The notes under the pieces are model-generated. The model saw only the letters and a list, made by a program, of their open reading frames with translations, did no database searches and was not told the DNA's origin. Source: Rhodoferax sp. GW822-FHT02A01 (lineage in GTDB: Bacteria; Pseudomonadota; Gammaproteobacteria; Burkholderiales; Burkholderiaceae_C). From it: DNA of 64,000 nt. Both the position numbers and the translations under genes were made by a program. The stretch is taken from assembly GCF_038784515.1 (NCBI RefSeq), contig NZ_CP152376.1, positions 1,860,001 to 1,924,000 on the forward strand, given 5' to 3'. Positions 25,782 through 37,600 of this stretch are shown piece after piece (the first letter of the stretch is position 1; each line of letters begins with the position of its first letter).

Positions 25782-26156
25782 TCACACCAGCCCGCGCAGC
25801 AATTCCTTTTGCTGGTAGTGCGCCGGCTGAAACAGGGCGAGCAAGGTATTCAGCAAGGCGTGCGCCTTGGCAGAGTGGTCACCACCGAAGTTGCACACAT
25901 ATACGTCCAGCGTCACCGCGCCCGTTTCCGGCCAGGTGTGTACGCACAGGTGCGACTCTGCCAGCAGCACGGTGGCGGTGACGCCACCCGGGCCCTGGGC
26001 GGTTGCGGGGAAGGTGTGAAACAGCTGGGCCACGGCCTGCAGGCCCGCGTCGTCCACCGCCTGCACGCAATGCGCGCCCAGGCGTATCGCATCGGTCAGA
26101 AGGGCCGCATCACAGCCACACTGGCGGAGGTCCGCGGTAAGGTGCAGGCCTTGCAT
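25782..26156 (-). CDS. speD: S-adenosylmethionine decarboxylase (prokaryotic SpeD/SpeH type)
   Basis: This is a 124-residue proenzyme. It should self-cleave between Glu67 and Ser68 in 'LLAESHLCVHTWPE' to make the pyruvoyl cofactor. His73 and Cys88 fall exactly where the two processing and catalytic residues of the class 1b enzyme are expected. The N-terminal 'GLHLTADLRQC' is also typical. It supplies decarboxylated AdoMet for aminopropyl transfer. The aminopropyltransferase-like gene at 19733 is the obvious partner. The start lies 14 bp after the stop of the OYE gene on the same strand, so the two are probably cotranscribed. Confidence 0.88.
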   Translation of the reverse strand: MQGLHLTADLRQCGCDAALLTDAIRLGAHCVQAVDDAGLQAVAQLFHTFPATAQGPGGVTATVLLAESHLCVHTWPETGAVTLDVYVCNFGGDHSAKAHALLNTLLALFQPAHYQQKELLRGLV

Positions 26157-26170
26157 GGCGGTACCGCGCC

Positions 26171-27292
26171 TCAGCGTGCGCCTATCGAAACCTTGCCAAA
26201 GACCTGTTGCGCCTCGCGTGGCAGGCAGCGCCAGTACACCGGGTTGGCCTGTACCGCGTCACCCAGGGCCGCGGCGGCCTGCCAGCCCCAGCGTGGCTGG
26301 TACAGAAAGGCACGCGCCAGGGCAATGAGGTCGGCATCCCCGGCTTGCAGAATCGCCTCGGCCTGGTGGGCGTCGGTGATCAGCCCCACGGCGGTGGTGA
26401 CCATGCTGCTTGCCGCGCGGATCTGCCGGGCAAAGGGCACTTGGTAGCCGGGGCCGATGGCAATCTTCTGCTGCGGCGAGAGGCCTCCGCTGGACACGTG
26501 GATGAAGTCGCAGCCCAACGCCTTGAGCCGCTTTGAAAACTCGGCAACCTGATCGGCATCGAGTCCACCTTCCACCCAGTCGGATGCGGAAACGCGTATG
26601 CCCAGCACACCCTTGAACACTTCACGCACGGCGGCGAACACTTCCAGTGGATAGCGCATGCGGTTCTCCAGGCTGCCGCCGTAGGCATCGGTGCGCGCGT
26701 TGGACAGCGGGGACAGGAACTCGTGCAGCAGATAGCCGTGTGCACCATGCAGCTCGATGGCGTCTATGCCCATCTTGTCGGCGCGGCGGGCGGCGGTGAC
26801 AAAGGCATCCCGCACCCGCGCCAGATCGGCCTCGCCCATTTCCTGGGGCGGCGCTTCTGACGGCAGTTGCGCGATGGCCGAAGGCCCAAAAGGCTTCCAG
26901 CCTCCAGCCTCTGCGCTGAGCAATTGCCCTCCGTGCCAGGGCAGGGCGCTGGAGGCCTTGCGCCCGGCGTGCGCCAGCTGGATGCACACGGCGGTGTGAG
27001 GCGCCAGCTTGCGCGCGCGTTGCAAAGTGTCGGACAGCTTGGCCTCGGTACGCTCATCCCACAAACCCAGGCAAGCAGGTGTGATACGCCCTTCGGGCAG
27101 CACAGCAGTGGCTTCGATGGTGAGCATGGCAGCGCCACCGTTGAGCAGATTGCCCCAGTGCATCAAATGCCAGTCCGTAGCCTCGCCATTCACGGCCGAG
27201 TATTGGCACATGGGCGCTATCACAATGCGGTTGGGAAGGGTGATGCCGCCGCGCGGCGAGGGCAGTGTCAGGGGGGAGAAAAGCAGGCTCAT
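26171..27292 (-). CDS. NADH:flavin oxidoreductase/Old Yellow Enzyme (YqjM class)
   Basis: The product has 373 residues. The FMN TIM-barrel enzyme reduces activated C=C bonds. Signatures are 'LPNRIVIAPMCQYSA' with the YqjM-type cysteine, 'ELHGAHGYLLHEFLSP' with the active-site His pair, 'YGGSLENRMRYPLEV' and a C-terminal 'LIALARAFLYQPRW'. The substrate is unknown. It sits upstream of speD on the minus strand and is divergent from tkt. Confidence 0.93.
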   Translation of the reverse strand: MSLLFSPLTLPSPRGGITLPNRIVIAPMCQYSAVNGEATDWHLMHWGNLLNGGAAMLTIEATAVLPEGRITPACLGLWDERTEAKLSDTLQRARKLAPHTAVCIQLAHAGRKASSALPWHGGQLLSAEAGGWKPFGPSAIAQLPSEAPPQEMGEADLARVRDAFVTAARRADKMGIDAIELHGAHGYLLHEFLSPLSNARTDAYGGSLENRMRYPLEVFAAVREVFKGVLGIRVSASDWVEGGLDADQVAEFSKRLKALGCDFIHVSSGGLSPQQKIAIGPGYQVPFARQIRAASSMVTTAVGLITDAHQAEAILQAGDADLIALARAFLYQPRWGWQAAAALGDAVQANPVYWRCLPREAQQVFGKVSIGAR

Positions 27293-27410
27293 GGGGCAAG
27301 CATAGCGCGGGCAAGTAGCCCCGGGTTGCGCTGCATTAAAGGACTACACAGTGGCACCGGTAAAATGCGGAGTTCTCCCACAGCCCATCCCTTTACCGGA
27401 GCCGCCAACA

Positions 27411-29483
27411 ATGGCCAATACCCAACAGATGGCAAGCGCAATCCGCGCTCTTGCCATGGACGCAGTTCAACAAGCCAATTCGGGTCACCCCGGCGCCCCC
27501 ATGGGCATGGCCGATATGGCCGTTGCCCTCTGGGGCGAACACCTGCGCCACAACCCGGCCAATCCCCATTGGATCAACCGTGACCGCTTTGTGCTCTCCA
27601 ACGGCCACGGCTCCATGCTGATCTATGCGCTGTTGCACCTCACCGGTTACAAGCTGCCCATGGAAGAGCTCAAGAACTTCCGCCAGCTGCACAGCAAGAC
27701 CGCTGGTCACCCCGAGTTCGGCATCACGCCCGGCGTGGAAACCACCACCGGCCCCCTGGGCCAGGGCCTGACCAATGCCGTCGGCATGGCACTCGCAGAA
27801 AAACTGCTGGCCAAGGAATTCAACCGCGAAGGCCACACCGTGGTGGACCACAACACCTATGTGTTCATGGGTGACGGCTGCCTGATGGAAGGCATCAGCC
27901 ACGAAGCCGCCTCACTGGCCGGCGCCTGGAAGCTCAACAAGCTGATCGCCCTGTACGACGACAACGGCATCTCCATCGACGGCCAGGTCGCACCCTGGTT
28001 CAGCGACAACACTGCGCTGCGCTTTGTCGGCTACGGCTGGAACGTGCTGGGTCCCATCAACGGCCACGACGCCGAGCTGGTGTCCAAGACCATCACCGAG
28101 GCCAAGAAGTCCACCGAGCGCCCCACGCTGATCATCTGCCGTACCAGCATCGGCAAAGGCAGCCCCAACCGCGCCAACACTTCCAAGGCCCATGGCGAAC
28201 CTCTGGGCGCTGAAGAAATCAAGCTCACCCGCGAAGCCATTGGCTGGGAATACCCACCCTTTGTCATCCCCAAGACCGTGTACGCCGACTGGGACGCCAA
28301 GAAGGCTGGAGCTGCCGCGCAAAAGGAATGGACCGACAAGTTCAACGCCTACAAGGCCGCCTTCCCCGCATTGGCCAAGGAACTGGTACGCCGCTCCAAG
28401 GGCGAACTGCCCAAGAACTTCGTGCAGACTGCGGTGGACACCATCATCGGCGCCCACAACAAGGCCGAAACCGTGGCCAGCCGCAAGGCGTCGCAACTGG
28501 CGCTGGAATCCTTTACCGCAGCCATTCCCGAACTGCTGGGCGGCTCTGCCGACCTGACCGGCTCCAACCTCACCAACACCAAGAGCACGCCCAACCTGCG
28601 CTTCACGTCCCACGGTGACGTGGTGCAGACGCCCGATGCCAATGGCAATCTGGTCGGCGGACGCCACATCAACTACGGTGTGCGCGAGTTCGGCATGGCA
28701 GCCATCATGAACGGCATTGCGCTGCACGGTGGTTTCATTCCCTATGGTGGCACCTTCCTGACCTTCAGCGACTACAGCCGCAATGCCATCCGCATGGCCG
28801 CACTCATGAAGATTCGCGTGGTGCATGTGTTCACCCATGACTCCATCGGTCTGGGCGAAGACGGCCCCACCCACCAGTCCATTGAGCATGCTGCATCGTT
28901 GCGCCTGATCCCCAATCTGGACGTATGGCGTCCGGGCGACACGGCAGAAACCGCCGTGGCCTGGACCGTGGCGCTGCAGAACGAGAGCAAGCCCACTGCA
29001 CTGCTGCTGTCGCGCCAGAACATCAGCTACGCGACCAAGGGTGACTCCGAATCGGCCCCCGATGCCAGCGGCCTGGATGCCATCAGCAAGGGTGCCTACG
29101 TCCTGTCTGAGCCCGCCGATTCCGGCCTGAAGAAGAAGGCGCAAGCCGTCATCATCGCCACCGGCTCCGAGGTGCAACTGGCGCTCAAGGCCCAGCAGGT
29201 GCTGGCCGAGCGCAAGATTGCCGTGCGCGTGGTGTCCATGCCCAGCAACACCACCTTCGACCGCCAGAGCGCCGAATACAAGAGCGCCGTGCTGCCTGCG
29301 GGCCTGCCGCGCGTGGCCGTGGAAATGGGCTCCACCGATGGCTGGTGGAAGTACGGCGTGTCGGCCGTGGTCGGCATTGACACCTTTGGTGAATCCGCTC
29401 CTGCGCCGGTGCTGTTCAAGCACTTCGGCTTTACCGAGCAGAATGTGGCAGACACGGTGCAGGCCGTGTTGCAGCGCAAGTAA
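27411..29483 (+). CDS. tkt: Transketolase
   Basis: The product has 690 residues. ATG 27411 has GGAG about 10 nt upstream; the longer in-frame start lacks homology. It is a thiamine-diphosphate enzyme of the pentose phosphate and Calvin cycles. The TPP motif '[12 protein letters not shown]' is near residue 157, with '[14 protein letters not shown]' at the N-terminus and '[19 protein letters not shown]' near 470. The length is standard. It is followed by gap after 49 bp, a common pairing in this group. Confidence 0.97.
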   Translation: MANTQQMASAIRALAMDAVQQANSGHPGAPMGMADMAVALWGEHLRHNPANPHWINRDRFVLSNGHGSMLIYALLHLTGYKLPMEELKNFRQLHSKTAGHPEFGITPGVETTTGPLGQGLTNAVGMALAEKLLAKEFNREGHTVVDHNTYVFMGDGCLMEGISHEAASLAGAWKLNKLIALYDDNGISIDGQVAPWFSDNTALRFVGYGWNVLGPINGHDAELVSKTITEAKKSTERPTLIICRTSIGKGSPNRANTSKAHGEPLGAEEIKLTREAIGWEYPPFVIPKTVYADWDAKKAGAAAQKEWTDKFNAYKAAFPALAKELVRRSKGELPKNFVQTAVDTIIGAHNKAETVASRKASQLALESFTAAIPELLGGSADLTGSNLTNTKSTPNLRFTSHGDVVQTPDANGNLVGGRHINYGVREFGMAAIMNGIALHGGFIPYGGTFLTFSDYSRNAIRMAALMKIRVVHVFTHDSIGLGEDGPTHQSIEHAASLRLIPNLDVWRPGDTAETAVAWTVALQNESKPTALLLSRQNISYATKGDSESAPDASGLDAISKGAYVLSEPADSGLKKKAQAVIIATGSEVQLALKAQQVLAERKIAVRVVSMPSNTTFDRQSAEYKSAVLPAGLPRVAVEMGSTDGWWKYGVSAVVGIDTFGESAPAPVLFKHFGFTEQNVADTVQAVLQRK

Positions 29484-29514
29484 GACAAGCGATTTTTCGG
29501 CAGTTTATTTTTAA

Positions 29515-30531
<1,017 letters not shown>

Positions 30532-30548
30532 TTTTTGCCGGCTCCCTC

Positions 30549-30577
30549 AAGGCGCGCCTCGGCGCGCCTTTTTTTAT
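30549..30577 (+). terminator. Rho-independent terminator after gap
   Basis: AAGGCGCGCC at 30549-30558 is a perfect 10-bp inverted copy of GGCGCGCCTT at 30561-30570, with a 2-nt spacer and a T-run. It is the strongest simple terminator in the window. Confidence 0.9.
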
Positions 30578-30602
30578 TTGCCACAGTGATTGGATTGACT
30601 TC

Positions 30603-31472
30603 ATGAACCCGGGCGTTCTTTTTGCCTCCAGTGCCTACATTGCGTGGGGCCTGTTTCCGCTGTACTTTCACATGCTGGGCGGCGTGGGTGCGCTGGAGGT
30701 GGTGATGCACCGCACCGTGTGGTCGCTGGTGTTCCTGCTGTGTGTGCTGCTGGTGATGCGGCGCTGGGCCTGGTTGCGCCAGGTGACCAGCCAGCCGCGC
30801 GTGCTGGGAGCGTTTGCCCTGTCTGCGGCGCTGCTGACGGTCAACTGGCTGACCTACGTGTGGGCCGTGCAGAACCGCCATGTGCTGGATGCCAGCCTGG
30901 GTTACTTCATCCTGCCGCTGGTGAATGTGGCGATCGGCTTTTTCGTGCTGCACGAGCGGCCACGACGCGGCCAGTGGCTGGCGGTGGTAGTGGCGACCGC
31001 GGGCGTGCTGTGGCTGGCCATACAGGCCGGGCATCCGCCCTATACCGCACTGGTGCTGGCCTTGAGCTTCGGTGTCTACGGCTTGCTGCGCAAGGTGGGC
31101 GCATTGGGCGCGCTGGAGGGGTTGACGCTGGAGACCCTGCTGCTGGCGCCGTTTGCCGTCTGCGTGCTGGCCTACCTGACCTGGCAGGGGCAGAGCGCCT
31201 TTGTCCAGGGCGACGTGCCTACCCTGGCGTGGTTGGTGCTGGGCGGCCCGTTGACGGCCACTCCCTTGCTGCTGTTCGCTGCAGGCGCGCGGCGCATCAC
31301 ACTGACCACCATGGGCATCCTGCAATACATTGCGCCCAGCCTGCAGTTTGCGCTGGGGGTATGGCTGTTCCATGAGCCGTTCCAGAGTGCGCGCTTTGTC
31401 GGCTTCCTGCTGATCTGGACCGCGCTGGTGATCTACAGCGTGGAGGGCTGGTGGATGAGCCGAACGGTCTGA
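30603..31472 (+). CDS. rarD: RarD-type EamA permease
   Basis: The product has 289 residues from ATG 30603, after the gap terminator. Ten hydrophobic helices are predicted. RarD features include 'YIAWGLFPLYFHML' at the start, 'EVVMHRTVWSLVFLL', 'NWLTYVWAVQNRHVLDASLG' and 'GILQYIAPSLQFALGV'. Family members are chloramphenicol-sensitivity or metabolite transporters of uncertain substrate. It is monocistronic. Confidence 0.88.
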   Translation: MNPGVLFASSAYIAWGLFPLYFHMLGGVGALEVVMHRTVWSLVFLLCVLLVMRRWAWLRQVTSQPRVLGAFALSAALLTVNWLTYVWAVQNRHVLDASLGYFILPLVNVAIGFFVLHERPRRGQWLAVVVATAGVLWLAIQAGHPPYTALVLALSFGVYGLLRKVGALGALEGLTLETLLLAPFAVCVLAYLTWQGQSAFVQGDVPTLAWLVLGGPLTATPLLLFAAGARRITLTTMGILQYIAPSLQFALGVWLFHEPFQSARFVGFLLIWTALVIYSVEGWWMSRTV

Positions 31473-31604
31473 GTTCGTTGCAAAAGGCCGTGCAATTTTT
31501 TTGGCGCGGCGCAATAATCGCGAAAAAACTGGGAGGTCAAAAAGTTCGCGCCCTATAGGTGTGCAGCATAGGCTAGAGGCGCGGTGTTCTGGGAGGCGCA
31601 TTCC

Positions 31605-34600
31605 ATGCGTTCGACGAATATGCACACGCGTTGGCAGCTGTCTGCCCTCGCCTTGGCCATTTATTTGGGGTTTGGCTCCTCCGCCTGGGCAGCGGGTGCG
31701 CTGCCGCAAGGCGCCACCGTGGTCAATGGGCAGGTTGGCATCAGCCAGACCAATCCCAATAGTCTTCAAATCCAGGCCACTGCTGGCTCCATCGTCAACT
31801 GGCAGCAGTTCTCCATCGGTTCGGGCAACCAGGTTCGCATCGCTTTGCCCAGTTCATCGAGCTCCATGCTCAACCGCGTGGTGGGGGTGGACAGCTCCCA
31901 GCTGCTGGGTTCGCTACAGAGCAATGGCCGCATCTTTCTGATCAATCCCAACGGCATTGTGGTGGGCTCCGGTGCCCGCATCGATGCCAGCAGCTTTATA
32001 GCCTCCACGCTGGACATGGCGGATGGTGATTTCCTGGCTGGCAAGTTGCGCTTCATGGCTACTTCGGGTGCGGGTGCCATTCGCAACGACGGGGTGATCA
32101 CGGCCGGCCCTGGCGGGCGCGTGGCCCTGATTGCGCCCGACATCCAGAACACCGGCATCATTCAGGCGCCTGACGGGCAGATCCTGCTAGCCGCAGGGCG
32201 CAAGCTGGAAATATCCAGCCTGGACTTTGAAGGCGTGACCTTCGAGATCCAGGCGCCTACCGACGCAGTGTTGAATCTGGGCAAGCTGCTGGCGGAAAAC
32301 GGCGCGGTATCGGTCTTTGCCGGCACCTTGCGTCATAGCGGTGAAATCCGCGCCAACCGCATGGAGCAGGATGCGGACGGCAGCATCCGCTTGGTGGCCA
32401 GCAATGCGCTTAACCTGGACAGCGGCAGCATCACCACGGCAGATGGTCTGGCCGGGGGCAGCATCCGTTTTGAGACCACTGGCGGAACCACCCATGTGGC
32501 TGGCTCCGTATCGGCGGTCGGTGCCGATGGCAAAGGCGGCAGCATCCAGATACTGGGCAACCGCGTGGCGCTGGATGCGGGCGCCCGCGTTGACGCTTCC
32601 GGTGCGCGTGGCGGTGGCGAAGTACTGGTGGGGGGCGACTTCCAGGGTAGGAACGCAGCCATCCAGAACGCTGAGCGGGTCTATGTAGACGCCGATGCCA
32701 GCCTGCGGGCCGACGCTACGCAAAATGGCAATGGCGGCAAGGTGGTGGTGTGGGCCGACGGGAACACGCGCTATCTGGGCAGCCTCTCTGCCCGTGGCGC
32801 GGGCGACGGCAAAGGCGGCAATGCGGAAGTGTCGGGCAAGCAGAACCTGTCCTTTGCCGGATCGGCCGACCTGGGCGCGGCGGCAGGCCTGAGTGGCAAT
32901 CTGTTGCTGGACCCGCTGGATATTCTGGTTTCCAGCACGGGCGGCATATTGACTTCGGTGGTGGACCAGTTCTCCGACTTTTCCGGCAATGTGGTCACCA
33001 TCTCGCCCACCACGCTCAACAGCGTCAAGGGCAATGTCACCCTGCAAGCCGAGCGCGACATCTATTTCAACAGCGCCGTAGCCCTCACCACGGCCGGCGC
33101 CGGCCTCAGCGCCACCGCAGGCGGCACCAGCTTCAATGCTGCGGGTGGCGGCCAGATCTATCTGAACCAGGGCATCACCACCAATGGTGGCGCGGTGACG
33201 CTGCGCGCCGTGGGAGTCACGGGCTCGGGGACCATCAGTACGGCTGGCGGCGCAGTGGACATCAAGACCTCGGGCAACGAGAGCTATTCAAGCGCCATCA
33301 GTTCGGGCGGTGGTGCCGTCAGCCTGGAATCGCAAACCGGCTATGTGAGCGGGGCCAACGTCAGCGCAGGCAGCGGCGCCATTGCGGTGACTGCTGCAAC
33401 CAGCATCTACGGCGGGGACTACAGCAGCACCGGCAACGTGAGCCTGCATACAACCGCGGGCTCCATCAGCAGCGGCAATGTGACGGGTGGGACCGTCAAC
33501 CTGTCTGCAACCGGCGGCAGTATTTCCGGCGAATACGTGAACGCAGCCACGCGGGTGGACGCCACGTCATCCAGCAGTTCCATCTACCTGCTGAACTATG
33601 CAAGCCAGCCCTTGCGCGTGGGCACGTTGAGCGCACCTTCGGTCATCAACCTCAACTCCAGCAATGGGTTTGAGCAGGCCGCGGGCGGCTCCATCACCGC
33701 GCCATCGGTGTACATCAGCAGCAACTACGGCAGTGCCCAGACCGGCTCTCTGGCGTCTCCGCTGCGCATCAGCTCGCCGCAACTGACACTGCAGTACCTG
33801 GCCGCAGATGCACACATCCAGTTTGTCGGCAACCCGACGCTGACGGCGTTGACGCTACAAGGCTCCCTGGCTGCGCTCTCCAGCACCACCGTCAGCGGCG
33901 CGGCCAATCTGGGCACATTCACGCTGGGCACCTCGGGTGGCAATCTAAGTGTGACGGCCGATAGTGGCGCAGTCAGTGGCTTCGGTTCGGGCTTCGTGCT
34001 GCAGGTCAACGACGCTGGCATCACCGCACCCACACTCAACCTGCTGGGCGGCAACGTCACCCTGAGCGCTGCGGGAACACTCAACATCGGCACACTCAAT
34101 GCCGCCAGCCTGTACGCAACCGCCCAAGGCGCGGTCAGCCTGGGCAGCATCACGACCACGGGCAGCTCCGGCATCTATGTTTCCACCAACGCTTGCACTG
34201 CGAGCTATGTAGGTTGCGCGAATTCCAGTCCCATCAACGCAACCACACTCACGGCGGGCGGCAGCGGCGCGGTGCAGCTGAACACCTATGACAACGGCGA
34301 CATCACCATCAGCGGCAGCCTGAGCGCGTCTTCCGCCACGCTCAGCGCGGGCAGCACTTACTACACCTCCGCCTATCCGTACTACTACACCATGCGTACC
34401 GCGAACAACATCAACGTGGCTTCGGCCACGCTGAGCGGCGGCCTGAGCGTGAGTGACAACGGCGCCGGCAATATCACGCTGGGCAGTTTGACGGCGGGCG
34501 GCGCGGTCAACGTCAGTGCAGGCGGAACTTACAAGGTCGTCAGCGGGACCTACCCTTACTACCAATACCTCACCACCAGCAACAACATCAACGTTGCCGT

Positions 34601-37600
34601 GGCCGAACCCGGCACGCCCGCAGGCTCCTTCCAGATCAGCAACAGCGGTACGGGCAACATCAGCGTCACCGGGGTGGTGAACCGGCCCAGCGGCAGCATC
34701 AGCCTGTCCGCATCCAACGGCAGTGTCACAGCGGCCAATGACCTCAGTGCCAACGGCACCATCACCGTCAGTGCGGGAGGCACCACCTCAGCCACGACGC
34801 TGGCCAATGTGACATCCGCCAACGGCAGCGTGTCCCTGGGGGCCGGCGGAAACCTGACCGTGGGGCAGGTGTCTGCTGGTTCAATGACTGCCTCTGGCAA
34901 CAGCAGTGTCAACGTGAGTGCGGGTGGCGACATCAGCTTTCTGAGCATCAACTCGCACTCCCTGGGAACCGCGGGCGTTTCGCTCAGCTCTTCCAGTGGT
35001 TCGATCAAGACACGCCAGGACAACACCAGCGCCGATATCAGTACCAATGGCAACGTCACGTTGTCGGCCAATGATCTGGGCAACGGTGTCATTGGCGACT
35101 CCAGTTTCACCAATCCGCTGGACATCGTCTCGGGCCTGCTCACCAGCAACGCGATTACGCTGTCCGCCGGCAAGGACATTGGTGCGCTGGGCAAGACGGT
35201 GAATGCCGACACCCTGGGCACGCTCAGCGTCACCTCGCTCGGCGGCAAGTTCTTCGTGGCGGCGCAGACCGGCGACGGCGTGACGCAGCAGAGCCTGAGC
35301 ACCATACGCCTGTCGGCTTCAGCCGCCGGGATGGGGGCCAGCGGAACGTCGTCGCTGAGCACGCTGGACCTGAACATCAATGCCATCAGCGACGGCAGCA
35401 ACATCACCTTGGGCGACGTGGTGCGTTCCACCGGTAGCCTCAATGAATTCCGCTTCACCACAAGCAATGGCGGCCTGGCCATCGGCAACATAAACCTGAA
35501 CACAAGCGGCTACAACCAGCTGTACCTCAATGCCGCCGGTGCGCTGACGCAAACCAGCCCGGTGACCACCAACAACATCAGCGCTGGCTACATCTATCTG
35601 AACTCGGCCGGCAATCCGATGACGCTGGGCAACGTCAGCGCGTCTTCCCTGACGGCGGGGAACATGGTGGATATCTATGGCGGTGACGTCACCACGGGCG
35701 CGCTCAATGGTCCTGGCGTGCAGGTCACGGGCGCCAACCTCAGCCTGGCTTCTGTCACAACCACTGGCACCAACCGCGGCTACTACAGCGCCTACTACTA
35801 CGTCCCGCGCGTGGGCTACAACATCTATGTGACCGATGAATTGCGTCTCACGGCCTCGGGCACGCTCACCACGGCGGGCGCCATCAGCAGCCAGACCTCG
35901 GCCATCGTCAGTGCCAACGGCCTGACGGTGAACGCGGGCAGCGGCACCGTTACCGGAGGGCATACCTACACGGGCTACTACGCGGATACGGTCAACCTGA
36001 ACTCCGGCACCGGCGCGCTGTCGGTTGCCAACGTCAGCAGCTACAACGTGACAGCACAGGGCAACAGCCTGACCATGGGCACGGTCAGCGCAAACAACGG
36101 GTTGAGCCTAGGCAGCGCCACCACCACCTCGCTGACTACTGCAGGCCTGAGCGGCTCCGGCAGCGTGACCTTGAACGCCGGCAGCTTCTCCACCGGCAAC
36201 ATCACGACGTCTGGCGGACTGAACCTGACGGCCAATGCCACCGGAGCCCAGACATACCTGCCCGGCGCCATCAGCATCTCGTCCGCCTACACCACCATCA
36301 ATGCGACCAATGGCATCAATCTGAGCAGCGCCACTGTCACAGCGCCATCGGCCACACTCAACGCCACTGCGGGAGACATCACCGCCACGTTGACGGGCAC
36401 CACCAGCCTCACGCTCAATACCGGGGGGATGTTCACTGTCAGCTCGCTGTCCGCGCTGACCAGCCTGAATGTCACTGCGGATGGCTCGGTGGCCGGGGCC
36501 GGGGGCGGCTCCAGCGTCACCGACTCCGCCAACCAAGTCATGAAGGTGCAGAGCCCCGTGGGCGCGCTGGCCGTGACGCTCAAGCCATCGGCGGCGGGAA
36601 TCTCGGAGCGCTATACCGAGACCAGCGCCGCGGTGACCGACATGACGCTGAGCACCAGCGGTACGCTGGGTAGCGGCAGCAGCATCAACGTGTCGGCCCC
36701 CTCGGCCAACATCACCACATCCAGCGTTGCCATGGCCAACGGCAGCCTGACGCTTTCCACCGATGGAGACATCAACCTCACCTCGGTAACCACGGGTGGT
36801 GGCGCGGTCAATGTGTACAGCGGCTCCGGCACGGTAAACCTCACCTCGGTGGGAACCGGCGGCGGCAGCGTGACGGCACGTACAGCGGGTGACACCACCA
36901 AGAATGTGAACGTGGTCAGCGTGAACACCTTGGGCGGCAGCGTTGGATTGACAGCCGACAACGGCAGCATCACCGGCACCGGCGCATTGGCCATAGACAT
37001 GCGCAACGGCGCTGGCGCGGCCAGCGGTACGCTGACCCTGCTGGCCGAGCAGGGCAGCATAGGCAGCGGGGCGACTCCGTTGCTGACCAGCGGTGCCATC
37101 ACGTTGGATGCGCGCTCCAAGGACGATCTGGTGGTGGACGTGGCCAACACGGCCTTGACCAATCTGTACATCACCACCCAGGCGTCCGGTGCCGGCACAG
37201 TGCAGGTCACCAACAGCAATTACAGCGGCCTTGCCATCGGCCGCGTGGGCGGCACGGATCTGAACCTGAGCGGCTTGAACCCCACCGCAACCGGATCCTT
37301 CTCCCTGAGTGCGCGCGATGGCAACATCAATGTCACCAGCGACATCGGCAACCTGTACAACCTCACGCTCAATGCCGGATATGGAAACGGTGCGGGTGAC
37401 CTGAACATCGTTGCCACCGGTGGCGTGGCGCGTTCCGTTGCCACAACCAACAGCATGTCGCTGCAGGCGGGCCGCGATATCACCATTTCTGCCGGCGCCA
37501 ATGCTGCCGAAAGCGTCAGTGTTCAGAGCGGCTACAGCATGACACTGCAGGCCGAGCGGGACATCCAGGTGCTTGCCAACGGTGGCAGCGCGGCAGTCAA

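Noticed and set aside
27912..29423. 503-residue minus-strand frame
   Set aside because: It is a shadow of transketolase, with no recognisable domain.
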